NCBI GenBank assembly: GCA_023421675.1
Contig: JAEZTC010000013.1
Location: forward strand, 62,001-126,000
DNA from: Bacillota bacterium
GTDB lineage: Bacteria > Bacillota > Clostridia > Acetivibrionales > JANLFN01
Reading direction: 5' to 3'
DNA length: 64,000 bases
Shown here: one piece after another, positions 17,305-25,941 of the stretch
Numbering within the stretch: the stretch's first letter is position 1
How the letters are laid out: each line of letters begins with the position of its first letter
Program-made: the position numbers and the translations under genes
Notes under the pieces: model-generated
The model's input: only the letters and a program-made list of their open reading frames with translations
What the model was told of the DNA's origin: nothing
Database searches by the model: none

Positions 17305-18192
17305 ATGGGTAGTATTCAAGGTGCTGTTATCAGATTTTTTTTACGGAAATCAAATATTTGGAATAAGCCGCTTATGGAAGTTAGAGAATCTATGAGGAAC
17401 ATTAAATCAAAAGGTATCCCAAAAGGTGTAAGTGTAAAAAACCTGGAGATAGAAGGTGTGTCTTGTGAGGTGTTCCAATGTGAGGGAAATACAAAGGATA
17501 AGGCTGTATTATATTTCCATGGCGGAGGTTTTTGCTTGGGAATTTATCCTGCTAACCGTGAGTTTGTAGCAGGATTGGCAAAAGCATCAGAAGCAAATTT
17601 TTATATGCCGGATTATAGACTCGCTCCTGAACATCCTTTCCCTGCTGCGCTGGAAGACGCAGTTGCAGTTTATAAAGGAATGCTTAATAAGGGGTATAAT
17701 GCAGAGGATATAATTGTTATGGGAGACTCTTCGGGCTGTGCACTAGCTTTATCCGCATTACAGGTACTTAAGCGAAGCGGTGAAAAAATGCCTTGCGCGC
17801 TTGTCTTTATTACACCTGCTCTTGATTTTACCGGTAAAGGCGAAACTTTTAAGACAATGGCAGCAAAAGATCCTTTTAAGTATGAAGATCCTCTTAGCAT
17901 AGCAAAAATCTATTTGAAAGAAAATGATCCAACCTCTCCTATGATATCTCCATTATTCGGTGAATTGAGCTGTTTACCTCCGGCATTAATCCATGCAGGG
18001 GAATACGATGTTTTTCTTAGTGATTCGTGTCGATTTTTTGATGAATTTAAAGCTGCTGGGGGACAAGCGGAACTGAAAATTTGGAAAAAGATGTGGCATA
18101 TATTCCATATGCAAGCAGCTCTCGTTCCTGAATCTAAAAAGGCACTTGATGAGCTTTGTTCCTTTATTAAGATTAAAGTTCAGAGCAGATGA
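17305..18192 (+). CDS. Alpha/beta hydrolase, HSL-type esterase
   Basis: A 295-residue protein of the hormone-sensitive-lipase (acetyl esterase Aes-like) family. It has the oxyanion-hole motif HGGGF (about residue 73), the nucleophile elbow GDSSG (about 143), an acid around EYDVF (about 234) and the catalytic histidine in MWHIFHM (about 269). It is predicted to hydrolyse short-chain acyl esters in the cytoplasm; no signal peptide is seen. The start ATG follows GGGAAGTG. It could relate to acetylated sugar or xenobiotic degradation, but the context gives no substrate. Confidence 0.88.
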   Translation: MGSIQGAVIRFFLRKSNIWNKPLMEVRESMRNIKSKGIPKGVSVKNLEIEGVSCEVFQCEGNTKDKAVLYFHGGGFCLGIYPANREFVAGLAKASEANFYMPDYRLAPEHPFPAALEDAVAVYKGMLNKGYNAEDIIVMGDSSGCALALSALQVLKRSGEKMPCALVFITPALDFTGKGETFKTMAAKDPFKYEDPLSIAKIYLKENDPTSPMISPLFGELSCLPPALIHAGEYDVFLSDSCRFFDEFKAAGGQAELKIWKKMWHIFHMQAALVPESKKALDELCSFIKIKVQSR

Positions 18193-18445
18193 CCAAACTT
18201 AAAATTTCTGCAAGATTAAACAGACTCTGTCTAAAGGCTTCTATTATGATATCCAAGCTCCATGCAGAAAAATAGTACATGAAATCATTTGAAGACTACT
18301 GTTGCGTGTAAATTATTTACAGGACTTCTTCAGTCAATTTTTTGTTCTTTCATGCAGTATGTTGCTAACAATACTTACATTTATTGAAGTTTTTTATTGT
18401 GAATGTTAAAATTCCTACTGAATTTGAAAAAAGTGAGGGATTAAT

Positions 18446-19231
18446 TTGACAATAAAAAAAGATTCAACGACAGGCATTTCTTACAAAATTATCGGTAATG
18501 AAAAAAGCACCGAAACTCTCCTGTTTATCCATGGAGCGGGTGGAAATATGGAAGCTCTAAATGCTTTGGCTATGCAGTTACCTGAATATAAGTGCGCTTT
18601 GATTGACTTGCCGGGACACAATCTTTCAGGTACTGATGTTCCTAAAGATATAAGCGGTTATGCATCTGCAGTAGAAAGCTTTATAAAATCAAACAGTGAT
18701 AGTTTAGGAAATAACATTACATGTATTGGGCATTCAATGGGAGGGGTTATCAGTCTTGAACTTGCAATCCAAAAAGTTCCCTACGTAAAAAGATTGGTAA
18801 TACTTAATTCAGGCGCAAAATTAAATATAGATAAGAAATTTATGAAAAAAGTAGACGCAGGAAAAATCAGCAAACTATATTTATTTAAAGCAGGGGGATC
18901 ATACTTTAATCCAAGAACATATTCTTTTTTCCTTAAAGGTTTTAAACAAATGATTACATCACAGGATGTTATGGTAAAGGATTTTGTAATAGCTAACACT
19001 TTTGATATAAGAGATTCTGTGAGCAATATTAAAATACCTGCTTTTATAGCTACAGGTGAAAAGGAAATACTTACTCTCCCGGAACATTCAGAATACTTGC
19101 ATTCACAAATAGAGGGTTCCCAATTATTGATTATGGAGGGTGTTGCGCATTTAATGCCAATTATTGTGCCTGAAAAGTTGGCTGAAAAAATAAGACCATT
19201 TTTACAGAGTACAGTTAATGTACTGAATTAG
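18446..19231 (+). CDS. Alpha/beta fold hydrolase
   Basis: A 261-residue protein starting at TTG after GAGGGA. The fold is shown by the oxyanion segment FIHGAGGN (about residue 29), the nucleophile elbow GHSMGG (about residue 96), the acid strand FIATGEKE (about 205) and the catalytic histidine in GVAHLMP (about 235). There is no signal peptide. It belongs to the broad AB_hydrolase_1/6 group; the substrate is not predictable. It is isolated by a 250-base featureless gap upstream and a terminator downstream. Confidence 0.85.
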   Translation: MTIKKDSTTGISYKIIGNEKSTETLLFIHGAGGNMEALNALAMQLPEYKCALIDLPGHNLSGTDVPKDISGYASAVESFIKSNSDSLGNNITCIGHSMGGVISLELAIQKVPYVKRLVILNSGAKLNIDKKFMKKVDAGKISKLYLFKAGGSYFNPRTYSFFLKGFKQMITSQDVMVKDFVIANTFDIRDSVSNIKIPAFIATGEKEILTLPEHSEYLHSQIEGSQLLIMEGVAHLMPIIVPEKLAEKIRPFLQSTVNVLN

Positions 19232-19260
19232 TGCTGTTATAGAAGACGTTGGATGAAAAA

Positions 19261-19291
19261 AGTCCGGATATATTTCCGGACTTTATTTTTT
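19261..19291 (+). terminator. Intrinsic terminator after the hydrolase gene
   Basis: Arms AGTCCGGA and TCCGGACT with loop TATATT, followed by a TTATTTTTT tract. Confidence 0.85.
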
Positions 19292-19484
19292 AAAAGTGAT
19301 AGCATAATTGAATTGTCTTCTACAATTTCTTTTTCACCATACAAACATATTTATCAGAGGTTTTTGGTTTAAATCATTATGTAGACCTTTGTTGTGTTTA
19401 GTAGTAAAATATTAATAACATTATATATTTTTTTCTTTAACATATAAAAAATGTGCGATTTTATATTGATAATGAGGTATATTT

Positions 19485-21833
19485 ATGCATCTTACGGATG
19501 AGTACATGTCTTACCCAAATTTCCCCTGTTTGCACATTAATAACGGATTAATAATTTCTGCAAATGATAGGTTTACTGATCTAACCGGCTTAACGAAAAA
19601 TGATGTACTTAATAAGTCTTTATCCTATGTTTTCCTTAATGTACTGAAAGCAAAAAGCAGCATTATTGATTTTGATAAGCTGCAGTATAACGCAGATTGC
19701 CTGATATTTACCCCAAATAGCGGCGCAATGGATGTTAGTATTGTACCCTTTTGTGAAGATGGTTCAAGTTATATTAAACTTGTACAAAGGTACAATGCAA
19801 TTATAGGGGATAAGTTCGAGTTCCTGGAGCAGATTTGCGGTGATAATACTGCTGTTGCTTTTTTTAATACCTCTGAGTTCACTCTTCTGAAAGCAAATTC
19901 CGTTTTTCTTGGTTATATTAATAAAAATCTCCATACGGATGAAAACCCTTTTGGTTATCCGATAAGCAGTTTTTTACCTGAATGGAAGGATAACTTTTAT
20001 GAACGGTCAATTAGAAAAATCTTGTTATATGGTAAATCATACAACAATTCTGAATTTTTATATAAAAGTAGGCTGAAAGGAATTACTTTCTGGGACCTGA
20101 CGCTGGTCCCAATAATGTTTAATAACAAGGTTGAATATTTTTCACTTATAGCCAAAGATATAACAGAAGCTGTTCTAAGTAGAAAAACTCTTGAAAAGCG
20201 GCTGAAAGTTGTACAGAAAAAAAACAATCGATTTCAGAAAATATTTGATAATATGTCTGATGGTATTTATGTTGAAGATTATGAAAACAAAACGGTTTCT
20301 GTTAATAAAGTTACAAGAGACTTTTTTGATTCAATTGGATTGAAGGGTAAATTACCAGAAGAGATAAGAAATGCTAAATGCTATGATAAGAACGGCAGAG
20401 AGATTCCCGAAAGAGAATTGCCTATTACAAAGCTGCAGAAGCAAGGCAAGTATGAACATTCTATATATACTTTAAAGTATGAAAATAAAGAAATACATCT
20501 TTGCATTAGTGGAATACCGGTTTATGACAGTAATAACAAACTAAATATGGCACTGTTGTGTGTTAAAATTATGACTGATAAAATAAACCAGGAAAAGGAA
20601 TTATTGCTTCAAAGAGATTTATATTATAACATTTTTGATTTGCTTGGACTGCCCATTGTTTATTTGTCATACCCTAATCTGGAGATATATCGGATAAACA
20701 GGAATGCAAAAGACTTAATTATGAAAACTATTGAACCCACAAAAAGTTCAAGCAAATATAATTACTCCCAAGACCCCCAATTTTTTGGTGCTCAGATGAT
20801 AAAATTGAAACCGTTCCTGAACATAGATTCCGGTGTTTTTCATAAACTTATCAAAGAAATAAAAAATAAAAAGGAACCTGTATACTATAATGTTGAAATA
20901 AATTCATGTAGCCTGAAATGTACTTACAAGATGGTAGTCCAGCCAATCTGTGATATAGAAGGCAGTGTAATAGAAGTAATTATTACAGGTATTGATATAA
21001 CATATGAAATGGCTCAGCAGGAAAATCTTGAAAAAATGGCACAGATGAAGGATGAGTTTGTTTATAGCATTACTCATGAATTCAAAACACCATTGACTGT
21101 AATAAACTCTGCGATACAAACCTTGGAAAGTATATATAAAGACGAATTAACTGATAATGTTAAAAAATATATTGGCAAAATAAAGCAAAACTCATTCAGG
21201 CAGCTGAGGCTTGTAAATAATCTTTTGGAAGCAAATAAAATGAGTATGGGCAAAATCTTCATAAACAAAAAAAGTCTGGATATTGTAAGTCTAACCAGAA
21301 TAATAATAGAATCAGTACAAGCGTACGCACAACAAAAAGGGATAAATCTTATTTTTTTAACTGCATTAAAAGAAAAAAGTATAAGCATTGATGATGAAAA
21401 ATATGAAAGAGTACTTTTAAACCTTCTTTCTAATGCAATAAAGTTTACTCCTAAGGGTAAAAAAATTGTTGTAAAAGTATCTCTTAAAATCAAGAACAAA
21501 AAGCAAAAAGTCCGTATTATAGTTCAGGATGAGGGTATAGGCATCCCAAAAGACAAACTTAAATTGATATTTGAAAGGTTTTGGCAAGTAGACAGCTCCC
21601 TGACAAGAAATACGGAAGGAACAGGTTTGGGATTATCTATAGTTAAGCAGCTGGTTGAGGTGCTTGAAGGTGAAATCCATGTGAGCAGTAAGGTTGGTGT
21701 TGGCAGTTCCTTTGAGTTACTGCTGCCTGCCGACCAAGTTGATAACAAGCCACAGGAAATAGATACAAAGCAGCTTATAGATAATCATCTTATCCATAGT
21801 ACAGCAATAGAGTTCTCAGATATATATCTTTGA
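19485..21833 (+). CDS. Orphan PAS-domain sensor histidine kinase
   Basis: A 782-residue cytoplasmic kinase with no obvious membrane segment. It carries about four PAS-like units (around residues 12-95, 110-240, 250-365 and 385-520), then HisKA with H-box FVYSITHEFKTPLTVI (about 525) and HATPase_c with N-box LLSNAIKFTP (about 646), G1 DEGIGIP, F-box FERFWQVD and G2 GTGLGLSI. All ATP-binding boxes and the phospho-acceptor histidine are present. No response regulator is adjacent. Soluble PAS kinases in Clostridia often feed Spo0A or sense redox or ligands; the signal is unknown. Confidence 0.93.
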   Translation: MHLTDEYMSYPNFPCLHINNGLIISANDRFTDLTGLTKNDVLNKSLSYVFLNVLKAKSSIIDFDKLQYNADCLIFTPNSGAMDVSIVPFCEDGSSYIKLVQRYNAIIGDKFEFLEQICGDNTAVAFFNTSEFTLLKANSVFLGYINKNLHTDENPFGYPISSFLPEWKDNFYERSIRKILLYGKSYNNSEFLYKSRLKGITFWDLTLVPIMFNNKVEYFSLIAKDITEAVLSRKTLEKRLKVVQKKNNRFQKIFDNMSDGIYVEDYENKTVSVNKVTRDFFDSIGLKGKLPEEIRNAKCYDKNGREIPERELPITKLQKQGKYEHSIYTLKYENKEIHLCISGIPVYDSNNKLNMALLCVKIMTDKINQEKELLLQRDLYYNIFDLLGLPIVYLSYPNLEIYRINRNAKDLIMKTIEPTKSSSKYNYSQDPQFFGAQMIKLKPFLNIDSGVFHKLIKEIKNKKEPVYYNVEINSCSLKCTYKMVVQPICDIEGSVIEVIITGIDITYEMAQQENLEKMAQMKDEFVYSITHEFKTPLTVINSAIQTLESIYKDELTDNVKKYIGKIKQNSFRQLRLVNNLLEANKMSMGKIFINKKSLDIVSLTRIIIESVQAYAQQKGINLIFLTALKEKSISIDDEKYERVLLNLLSNAIKFTPKGKKIVVKVSLKIKNKKQKVRIIVQDEGIGIPKDKLKLIFERFWQVDSSLTRNTEGTGLGLSIVKQLVEVLEGEIHVSSKVGVGSSFELLLPADQVDNKPQEIDTKQLIDNHLIHSTAIEFSDIYL

Positions 21834-21900
21834 AAGTAATATCTTCTGTTGTAAACATATATCAAAAATAGCATTATAGCCGTAAAAAGAAGGATTGTGT

Positions 21901-22239
21901 ATGTTCAAATACCTGAAACAGCATGAAAAGTTCATACTGGATAAAATTAATGAAGGGTGTGACTTGTACTGGCTGAGTGAATATCACAAGACTCAAATTA
22001 AATTCATGCAGCATGAAAGGCTGATACACCTGATTGTTACCATGACAATCGGTCTTTTCCTTTTACTAACAATACTTTTTATTACAGCTTATAATATTCT
22101 TATACTGCTTCCTTTAGCAGGCCTTTTTCTTATTCTTGCCATTCCGTATATCTTCCATTACTATCATCTGGAGAATGGTGTACAGAGGCTTTACAAACTG
22201 TATGATGAAATAGAGAGAAAAAAGGCTGCCGGCAAGTAG
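21901..22239 (+). CDS. Small two-helix membrane protein
   Basis: A 112-residue protein with ATG 21901 after AAGAAGGA; an in-frame TTG at 21895 is less well placed. It has a charged N-terminal helix region (LKQHEKFILDKINEGCDLYWLSEYHKTQIKFMQHERLIH), two closely spaced hydrophobic helices (about residues 43-65 and 67-88) and a basic C-terminus (YDEIERKKAAGK). I do not recognise the family. It lies 60 bases after the histidine kinase gene and may be co-transcribed with it, perhaps as a membrane accessory. Confidence 0.6.
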   Translation: MFKYLKQHEKFILDKINEGCDLYWLSEYHKTQIKFMQHERLIHLIVTMTIGLFLLLTILFITAYNILILLPLAGLFLILAIPYIFHYYHLENGVQRLYKLYDEIERKKAAGK

Positions 22240-22340
22240 AGCTTAAAATATGGAATTGCCTAATTGACTTAATAAGTTTAAAATATTTAAGTAATAAATA
22301 ATTAAATACACTGCAGCACTAATTGAACCAGGAGAAAAAC

Positions 22341-23138
22341 ATGTTTTTATACGATTATCATATGCACTCATTAAGATCCGGCGACGGAAAAGATGCAATT
22401 ACGGATATGTGCGGTCAGGCATTAAAAATGGGGTTGGAAGAAATTGCGGTCACCGATCATTTTGAGCCTTGCGAAAGCGACAAGACATACCCATTTTATA
22501 ACTTTCAACAATATATAGCTGATTTGATGGTGGCAAATGTCATTTACTTTGATAAAATAAAAATCAAATCAGGTGTGGAACTGGGACAGCCTCATATGTA
22601 CCCTGAAGTTTCTCTAAGGTTAATTGAAGAAAATCCGTATGACTATGTTATTGCATCGGATCATAAGCTTAGGGATGGAAGAGACTTTTCTGAAATCACC
22701 TATACAAATGAAAATGTTGATAAGTATTGCTCAATATACCTTGATGAACTTACTATGATGGCCAAGTGGGATAATTTTGATTGCTTGGGGCACCTGGATT
22801 TGGTTAAGAGGTATGCGGCAAGAAACGGTATAAGTGTACACTTTATGGATTACGCAGAAAGACTGGAGGAAATCTTAAAAACGGTAATAAGTAACGGAAA
22901 GGGAATCGAAGTTAATGCTTCGGGACTCAGACAAAAAGCCGCGGAATGTTTCCCGGGTCTCGATATATTACGTTTTTATAAGCAGCTTGGCGGGCAGATT
23001 ATAACGGTGGGTTCGGATGCACATAATGCAGTTGATGTTGGAAAGGGAATAAATGAAGCAATAGAGTTAATAAAAGCTGCAGGATTTGATTATCTGACTG
23101 TATATACAAAAAGACAGCCTTCAATGATAAAAATATAG
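22341..23138 (+). CDS. PHP-domain phosphoesterase, histidinol-phosphatase (HisJ/HisK) family
   Basis: A 265-residue protein starting at ATG 22341, ten bases after AGGAG. The PHP metal-binding motifs are visible: YHMHS at the N-terminus (about residue 6), TDHFE (about 41), an internal DHK (about 111), HLDL (about 152) and SDAH (about 227). The best family match is the HisK-type polymerase and histidinol phosphatase group. No his genes are nearby, so the role in histidine synthesis (L-histidinol-phosphate to histidinol) is plausible but not supported by context. Confidence 0.85.
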   Translation: MFLYDYHMHSLRSGDGKDAITDMCGQALKMGLEEIAVTDHFEPCESDKTYPFYNFQQYIADLMVANVIYFDKIKIKSGVELGQPHMYPEVSLRLIEENPYDYVIASDHKLRDGRDFSEITYTNENVDKYCSIYLDELTMMAKWDNFDCLGHLDLVKRYAARNGISVHFMDYAERLEEILKTVISNGKGIEVNASGLRQKAAECFPGLDILRFYKQLGGQIITVGSDAHNAVDVGKGINEAIELIKAAGFDYLTVYTKRQPSMIKI

Positions 23139-23147
23139 CATAAAATA

Positions 23148-23183
23148 AAGAACTTCCTTTCACAATAAGAAAGGAAGTTCTTA
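23148..23183. terminator. Bidirectional terminator
   Basis: Perfect thirteen-base arms AAGAACTTCCTTT and AAAGGAAGTTCTT with a short loop. It lies between the convergent PHP gene and the small spore-type gene at 23191. Confidence 0.85.
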
Positions 23184-23190
23184 TCATATA

Positions 23191-23316
23191 CTAGCAACCT
23201 GTTCCGAGGACTGGTCCACGGCACCAGAAAAGCAACAAGAAGAGGATAATGAACCAGAGAACTACGTTATTTCCTCCGAAAAATCCCGCTACTGCAACCG
23301 GTCTTTCTTCTGACAT
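23191..23316 (-). CDS. YjcZ-like small sporulation peptide
   Basis: A 41-residue ORF on the minus strand, ATG after GGAGGTGATAATA. The sequence begins MSEERPVAVAGFFGGNNVVL, followed by a single hydrophobic helix (WFIILFLLLFWCRG) and a short Gly/Cys tail. This is the architecture of YjcZ/YhjA-type sporulation peptides of Firmicutes: a short polar start, a Gly-rich turn and one hydrophobic segment ending FWCxG. It is probably spore-coat or membrane associated. Its partner at 23399 is similar. Confidence 0.75.
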   Translation of the reverse strand: MSEERPVAVAGFFGGNNVVLWFIILFLLLFWCRGPVLGTGC

Positions 23317-23398
23317 TATTATCACCTCCACGAAATATTTTTAATGTATATTTGTCACAGAGTTATTCTTTTGTATCCGCTTGTGTAGTTGATTTCAT

Positions 23399-23509
23399 TT
23401 AGCAGCATTCATTACCACTGAACCAACCATTCCAGAACAAAAGCAGGAATACAAGTATGAAGAATAATACTTCACTGTTTCTGCCGAAAATTCCACCTAC
23501 AGCTCCCAT
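23399..23509 (-). CDS. Second YjcZ-like small sporulation peptide
   Basis: A 36-residue ORF on the minus strand, ATG after AAAGGAGC. It starts MGAVGGIFGRNSEVL, then a hydrophobic segment (FFILVFLLLFWNGW) and a Cys-Cys terminus. It is a diverged tandem relative of the 23191 peptide (GFFGGNNVVLWFIILFLLLFW against GIFGRNSEVLFFILVFLLLFW), pointing to local duplication. Probably expressed during sporulation. Confidence 0.7.
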   Translation of the reverse strand: MGAVGGIFGRNSEVLFFILVFLLLFWNGWFSGNECC

Positions 23510-23668
23510 AAAAATAGCTCCTTTCATAGCGTTTACATAAATATTTACTCAATACAGTATATTTAGATGGCTGTCTTAATGTTACTTTTTTATTTTAGTG
23601 CAATTATAAAATTCTATATTATGGAAGATGATTATGTCCTATGATATAATGTTCCGAGAGGTGACGTT

Positions 23669-24325
23669 ATGAAAAAGTATCCTGGAAATTACTTTAAAAG
23701 CTATATTTACAGTTTTGATACTAGTGAGTGTACACCTGATAGGGAAGGTTTAACACAGCTTGCCAAATTATTTATCGAACTTCAGGGGATAGACGAATTT
23801 GTCTGCGTCGTAAACGAGATAAAAGAAATAAAAGACAACGATGATTGGGGTTATTTTGTAAAAACTGCTGCTGAAAATAAGATTGATACGGACGAAGAAA
23901 CACTAAAAGAAATGGCCTCTACTGCTGTACAAGTATTAGATGATTATAGGAAGCATGAACATAGAGAGTATTCAGAAACACGTCAAACTACAGAAAACCT
24001 CTATAAACAAAACCAAGATTATATCAATGAATTTGTTGAATGGCAGGAGCATCAATATGTACCGGGGTACTATACGGGAGGTAAAATACCTCCTTTTGTA
24101 ACCAAACCTGGTAGACCAGGCATGATGGGTATTATAATGGTTATTACAGGTTCTTTTACTATTCTCATGTTTCTAGTAGCTTTTATTATAGGCTTATGCA
24201 CACAAAACATCTTTCAGGGTTTGGCATCAAGTTTAGCTTTGGCTGGAGTAGGACTGGCTCAGATTTTTGCGGGGCTAAGATATATTAAAAGGCAGCGGGA
24301 AGCAGATAAAAAAATTAGTGATTAA
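23669..24325 (+). CDS. Hypothetical membrane protein
   Basis: A 218-residue protein of unrecognised family. The N-terminal 140 residues are soluble and acidic (MKKYPGNYFKSYIYSFDTSE; HEHREYSETRQTTENLYKQNQDYINEFVEWQEHQ). A Pro/Gly-rich linker (VPGYYTGGKIPPFVTKPGRPG) leads to two C-terminal transmembrane helices (about 153-175 and 181-203) and a basic tail. ATG is preceded by GAGAGGTGA. An N-terminal fragment of a close relative is left as a remnant at 9697-9792, so the family is multi-copy in this genome. Confidence 0.7.
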   Translation: MKKYPGNYFKSYIYSFDTSECTPDREGLTQLAKLFIELQGIDEFVCVVNEIKEIKDNDDWGYFVKTAAENKIDTDEETLKEMASTAVQVLDDYRKHEHREYSETRQTTENLYKQNQDYINEFVEWQEHQYVPGYYTGGKIPPFVTKPGRPGMMGIIMVITGSFTILMFLVAFIIGLCTQNIFQGLASSLALAGVGLAQIFAGLRYIKRQREADKKISD

Positions 24326-24332
24326 TTATCAG

Positions 24333-24500
24333 TTATATAACTATATAAGCTATAATTCCTAAAAACAGTATGAATGCTATCAACTCAATGTTTTTTATTG
24401 TTGAATACAAAAGAAAAAGTATGAGAACCGCAATTCCTATTACAAGAATATTTTTTGTAGAATTTTTTCTGCCAGTATTGGATATTCGATTATAATTCAT
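24333..24500 (-). CDS. Small two-helix membrane peptide
   Basis: A 55-residue ORF on the minus strand (starts MNYNRISNTGRKNSTK) with two hydrophobic helices (about residues 17-32 and 38-55). Its ATG overlaps the stop codon of the upstream gene in an ATGA arrangement (24497-24500), indicating translational coupling. Function unknown; it probably works with the 24497 gene product. Confidence 0.6.
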   Translation of the reverse strand: MNYNRISNTGRKNSTKNILVIGIAVLILFLLYSTIKNIELIAFILFLGIIAYIVI

Positions 24501-24826
24501 TTTTCAGTTAACCTTTCAAGCATTGTTCTAATAACGTCGTCGAATGGCATTGATCCTATCTGGTCAAGCATTTTTTCCAGCTCGGTTTTTTTCTTCAGTG
24601 ATCCCGAAAGAACAATTTCCACTATCTGGTTCTTGTCAACCAATACAGATTCAATATTTAACACTCCTCCAATAATGCCTCCAATAACAAGTGCCTGAGA
24701 TGGAGTTATCCCGAGGTTGCCGCCGTCTTTCTTCGGGGGACAAATGTTACTGCTGCCGGGAACACTTGGGCTGAATCTGGATAAAACCTCTTTTAAAATG
24801 TTGCTTATATTATCTGCTGGAAACAC
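24497..24826 (-). CDS. Conserved-looking small hypothetical protein
   Basis: A 109-residue protein starting at GTG after GGGGGAC. It contains a short cysteine-proline segment (NICPPKKDGGNLG), a Gly-rich hydrophobic stretch (ALVIGGIIGGVLNIESVLV) and a charged C-terminal helix (KTELEKMLDQIGSMPFDDVIRTMLERLTEK). I do not recognise the family. The neighbourhood of tiny membrane and spore-type genes on the same strand suggests a sporulation-related role, but this is inference. Confidence 0.6.
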   Translation of the reverse strand: MFPADNISNILKEVLSRFSPSVPGSSNICPPKKDGGNLGITPSQALVIGGIIGGVLNIESVLVDKNQIVEIVLSGSLKKKTELEKMLDQIGSMPFDDVIRTMLERLTEK

Positions 24827-24856
24827 AAAATGTCCCCCTTAGTAGCACTGATATTT

Positions 24857-24982
24857 TCAAGGTATAACAATTGGAGCGACTATTGGTCTAGTAGGTACAG
24901 CCAAGCCGGAGGAAAATATTATAAAAAGCATTGCGGTTATAATAAGTAAAAGGTTGTGCTGCTTGTCTTCAGATATATACAT
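24857..24982 (-). CDS. Small single-helix membrane peptide
   Basis: A 41-residue ORF on the minus strand, ATG after TGAGGATT (starts MYISEDKQHN, then LLLIITAMLFIIFSSGLAVP and a Pro/Val-rich tail TRPIVAPIVIP). It has one hydrophobic helix. It lies 30 bases upstream of the 24497 gene and is probably in the same transcription unit. It is too short for family assignment. Confidence 0.5.
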   Translation of the reverse strand: MYISEDKQHNLLLIITAMLFIIFSSGLAVPTRPIVAPIVIP

Positions 24983-25070
24983 AATAATCCTCATAAAGAT
25001 ATTATAGTAGTATTATATTACTGCTAAAATCAGTTGTGATTGTCTGTACATTTTAAAAGGTTCCATAAAA

Positions 25071-25104
25071 AAAGAATCAGTGGTCAGAAGACTCTGATTC
25101 TTTG
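25071..25104. terminator. Terminator-like hairpin, possibly bidirectional
   Basis: Arms AAAGAATCAG and CTGATTCTTT with a thirteen-base loop. It serves the minus-strand gene at 25123. Confidence 0.7.
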
Positions 25105-25122
25105 AACTTACCCTTAGTCCTC

Positions 25123-25269
25123 CTATTTATCATCCTTTTTCTCAAGTGATTTTTCATACTGTGAAAGCCACTCATTATATTTGATTTCAGACTCCCTCAT
25201 TTTCTGATTGCTGTTTTGAAGACAGCCGGGATTATTTTTAACATAGTCTAATAATTGTTTGTAAGTCAT
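25123..25269 (-). CDS. Small hydrophilic hypothetical protein
   Basis: A 48-residue ORF on the minus strand with ATG after GGAGGCTATAGTC. The product is highly charged and helical (MTYKQLLDYVKNNPGC..., KMRESEIKYNEWLSQYEKSL, ending KKDDK), with one cysteine and no membrane segment. The ribosome site and clean terminator support it as real. Function unknown. Confidence 0.55.
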   Translation of the reverse strand: MTYKQLLDYVKNNPGCLQNSNQKMRESEIKYNEWLSQYEKSLEKKDDK

Positions 25270-25360
25270 GACTATAGCCTCCATAATAATTTTCTCATTA
25301 GCATTTTATGATTATAGAGCATAATTTGTGATTATGTTAACTCCTAATGCTATTGCTTGC

Positions 25361-25389
25361 TTGACAAAGGTTGTATATACAACTATACT
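25361..25389 (+). promoter_or_regulatory. MarR gene promoter with embedded operator
   Basis: TTGACA at 25361-25366, exact 17-base spacer and TATACT at 25384-25389. The spacer holds the perfect palindrome GTTGTATATACAAC (25370-25383), with a second half-site TATATACAAC just after. Binding there would block RNA polymerase, so autorepression by the MarR protein is likely. Confidence 0.75.
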
Positions 25390-25424
25390 ATATACAACAG
25401 TATTGCCTTGATGGGAGGTTAAAA

Positions 25425-25868
25425 ATGGAGAAAATGCGTATGGGAGGATATCTGATATCAAAAATACATCAGTTGTCAGGACGTGTTTTTGCAAAGAAGC
25501 TTAAGAGTTACAAAATAGATCAGATTAACCCGGCTCAGGGGAGAATTCTATTTGCACTTTGGCAGCAAGATAATATACCAATACAGCAGCTTGCAGCCCA
25601 AACAGCACTGAGCAAATCCACACTTACCAGGATGCTTGACAGACTGGAGGAAACAGGTCATATAAAAAGAAGTTTCCCAGGTGACGACCGCCGTAAGGTT
25701 TTGATACAGCTTACCGAACAGGATAGAAAAATGAAACAATCATATGAAGAAGTCTCAAAGGACATGGTGGATTTGTTTTATAAAGGCTTTTCAGATAATG
25801 AAATTAACGAATTTGAGGGATACCTGGACAGGGTTTATAACAACCTCTTAAGTGTATTAGACAAATAG
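25425..25868 (+). CDS. MarR-family transcriptional regulator
   Basis: A 147-residue winged-helix protein. ATG 25425 follows GGGAGG. The recognition region is IQQLAAQTALSKSTLTRMLDRLEETGHI and the wing SFPGDDRRKVLIQLTEQ, the DDRR signature of MarR proteins. No cysteine-based redox switch stands out. The palindrome in its own promoter is a likely operator. The following flavin-type oxidoreductase gene begins 73 bases after and is probably controlled by it, as MarR repressors usually act on neighbouring detoxification genes. Confidence 0.92.
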   Translation: MEKMRMGGYLISKIHQLSGRVFAKKLKSYKIDQINPAQGRILFALWQQDNIPIQQLAAQTALSKSTLTRMLDRLEETGHIKRSFPGDDRRKVLIQLTEQDRKMKQSYEEVSKDMVDLFYKGFSDNEINEFEGYLDRVYNNLLSVLDK

Positions 25869-25941
25869 GGTGTTAAACACTTTGAATATTATTAAAAAAT
25901 TAGCTTATAAAACTTATAAATTTATTAAGGGGAGAAAAAGT

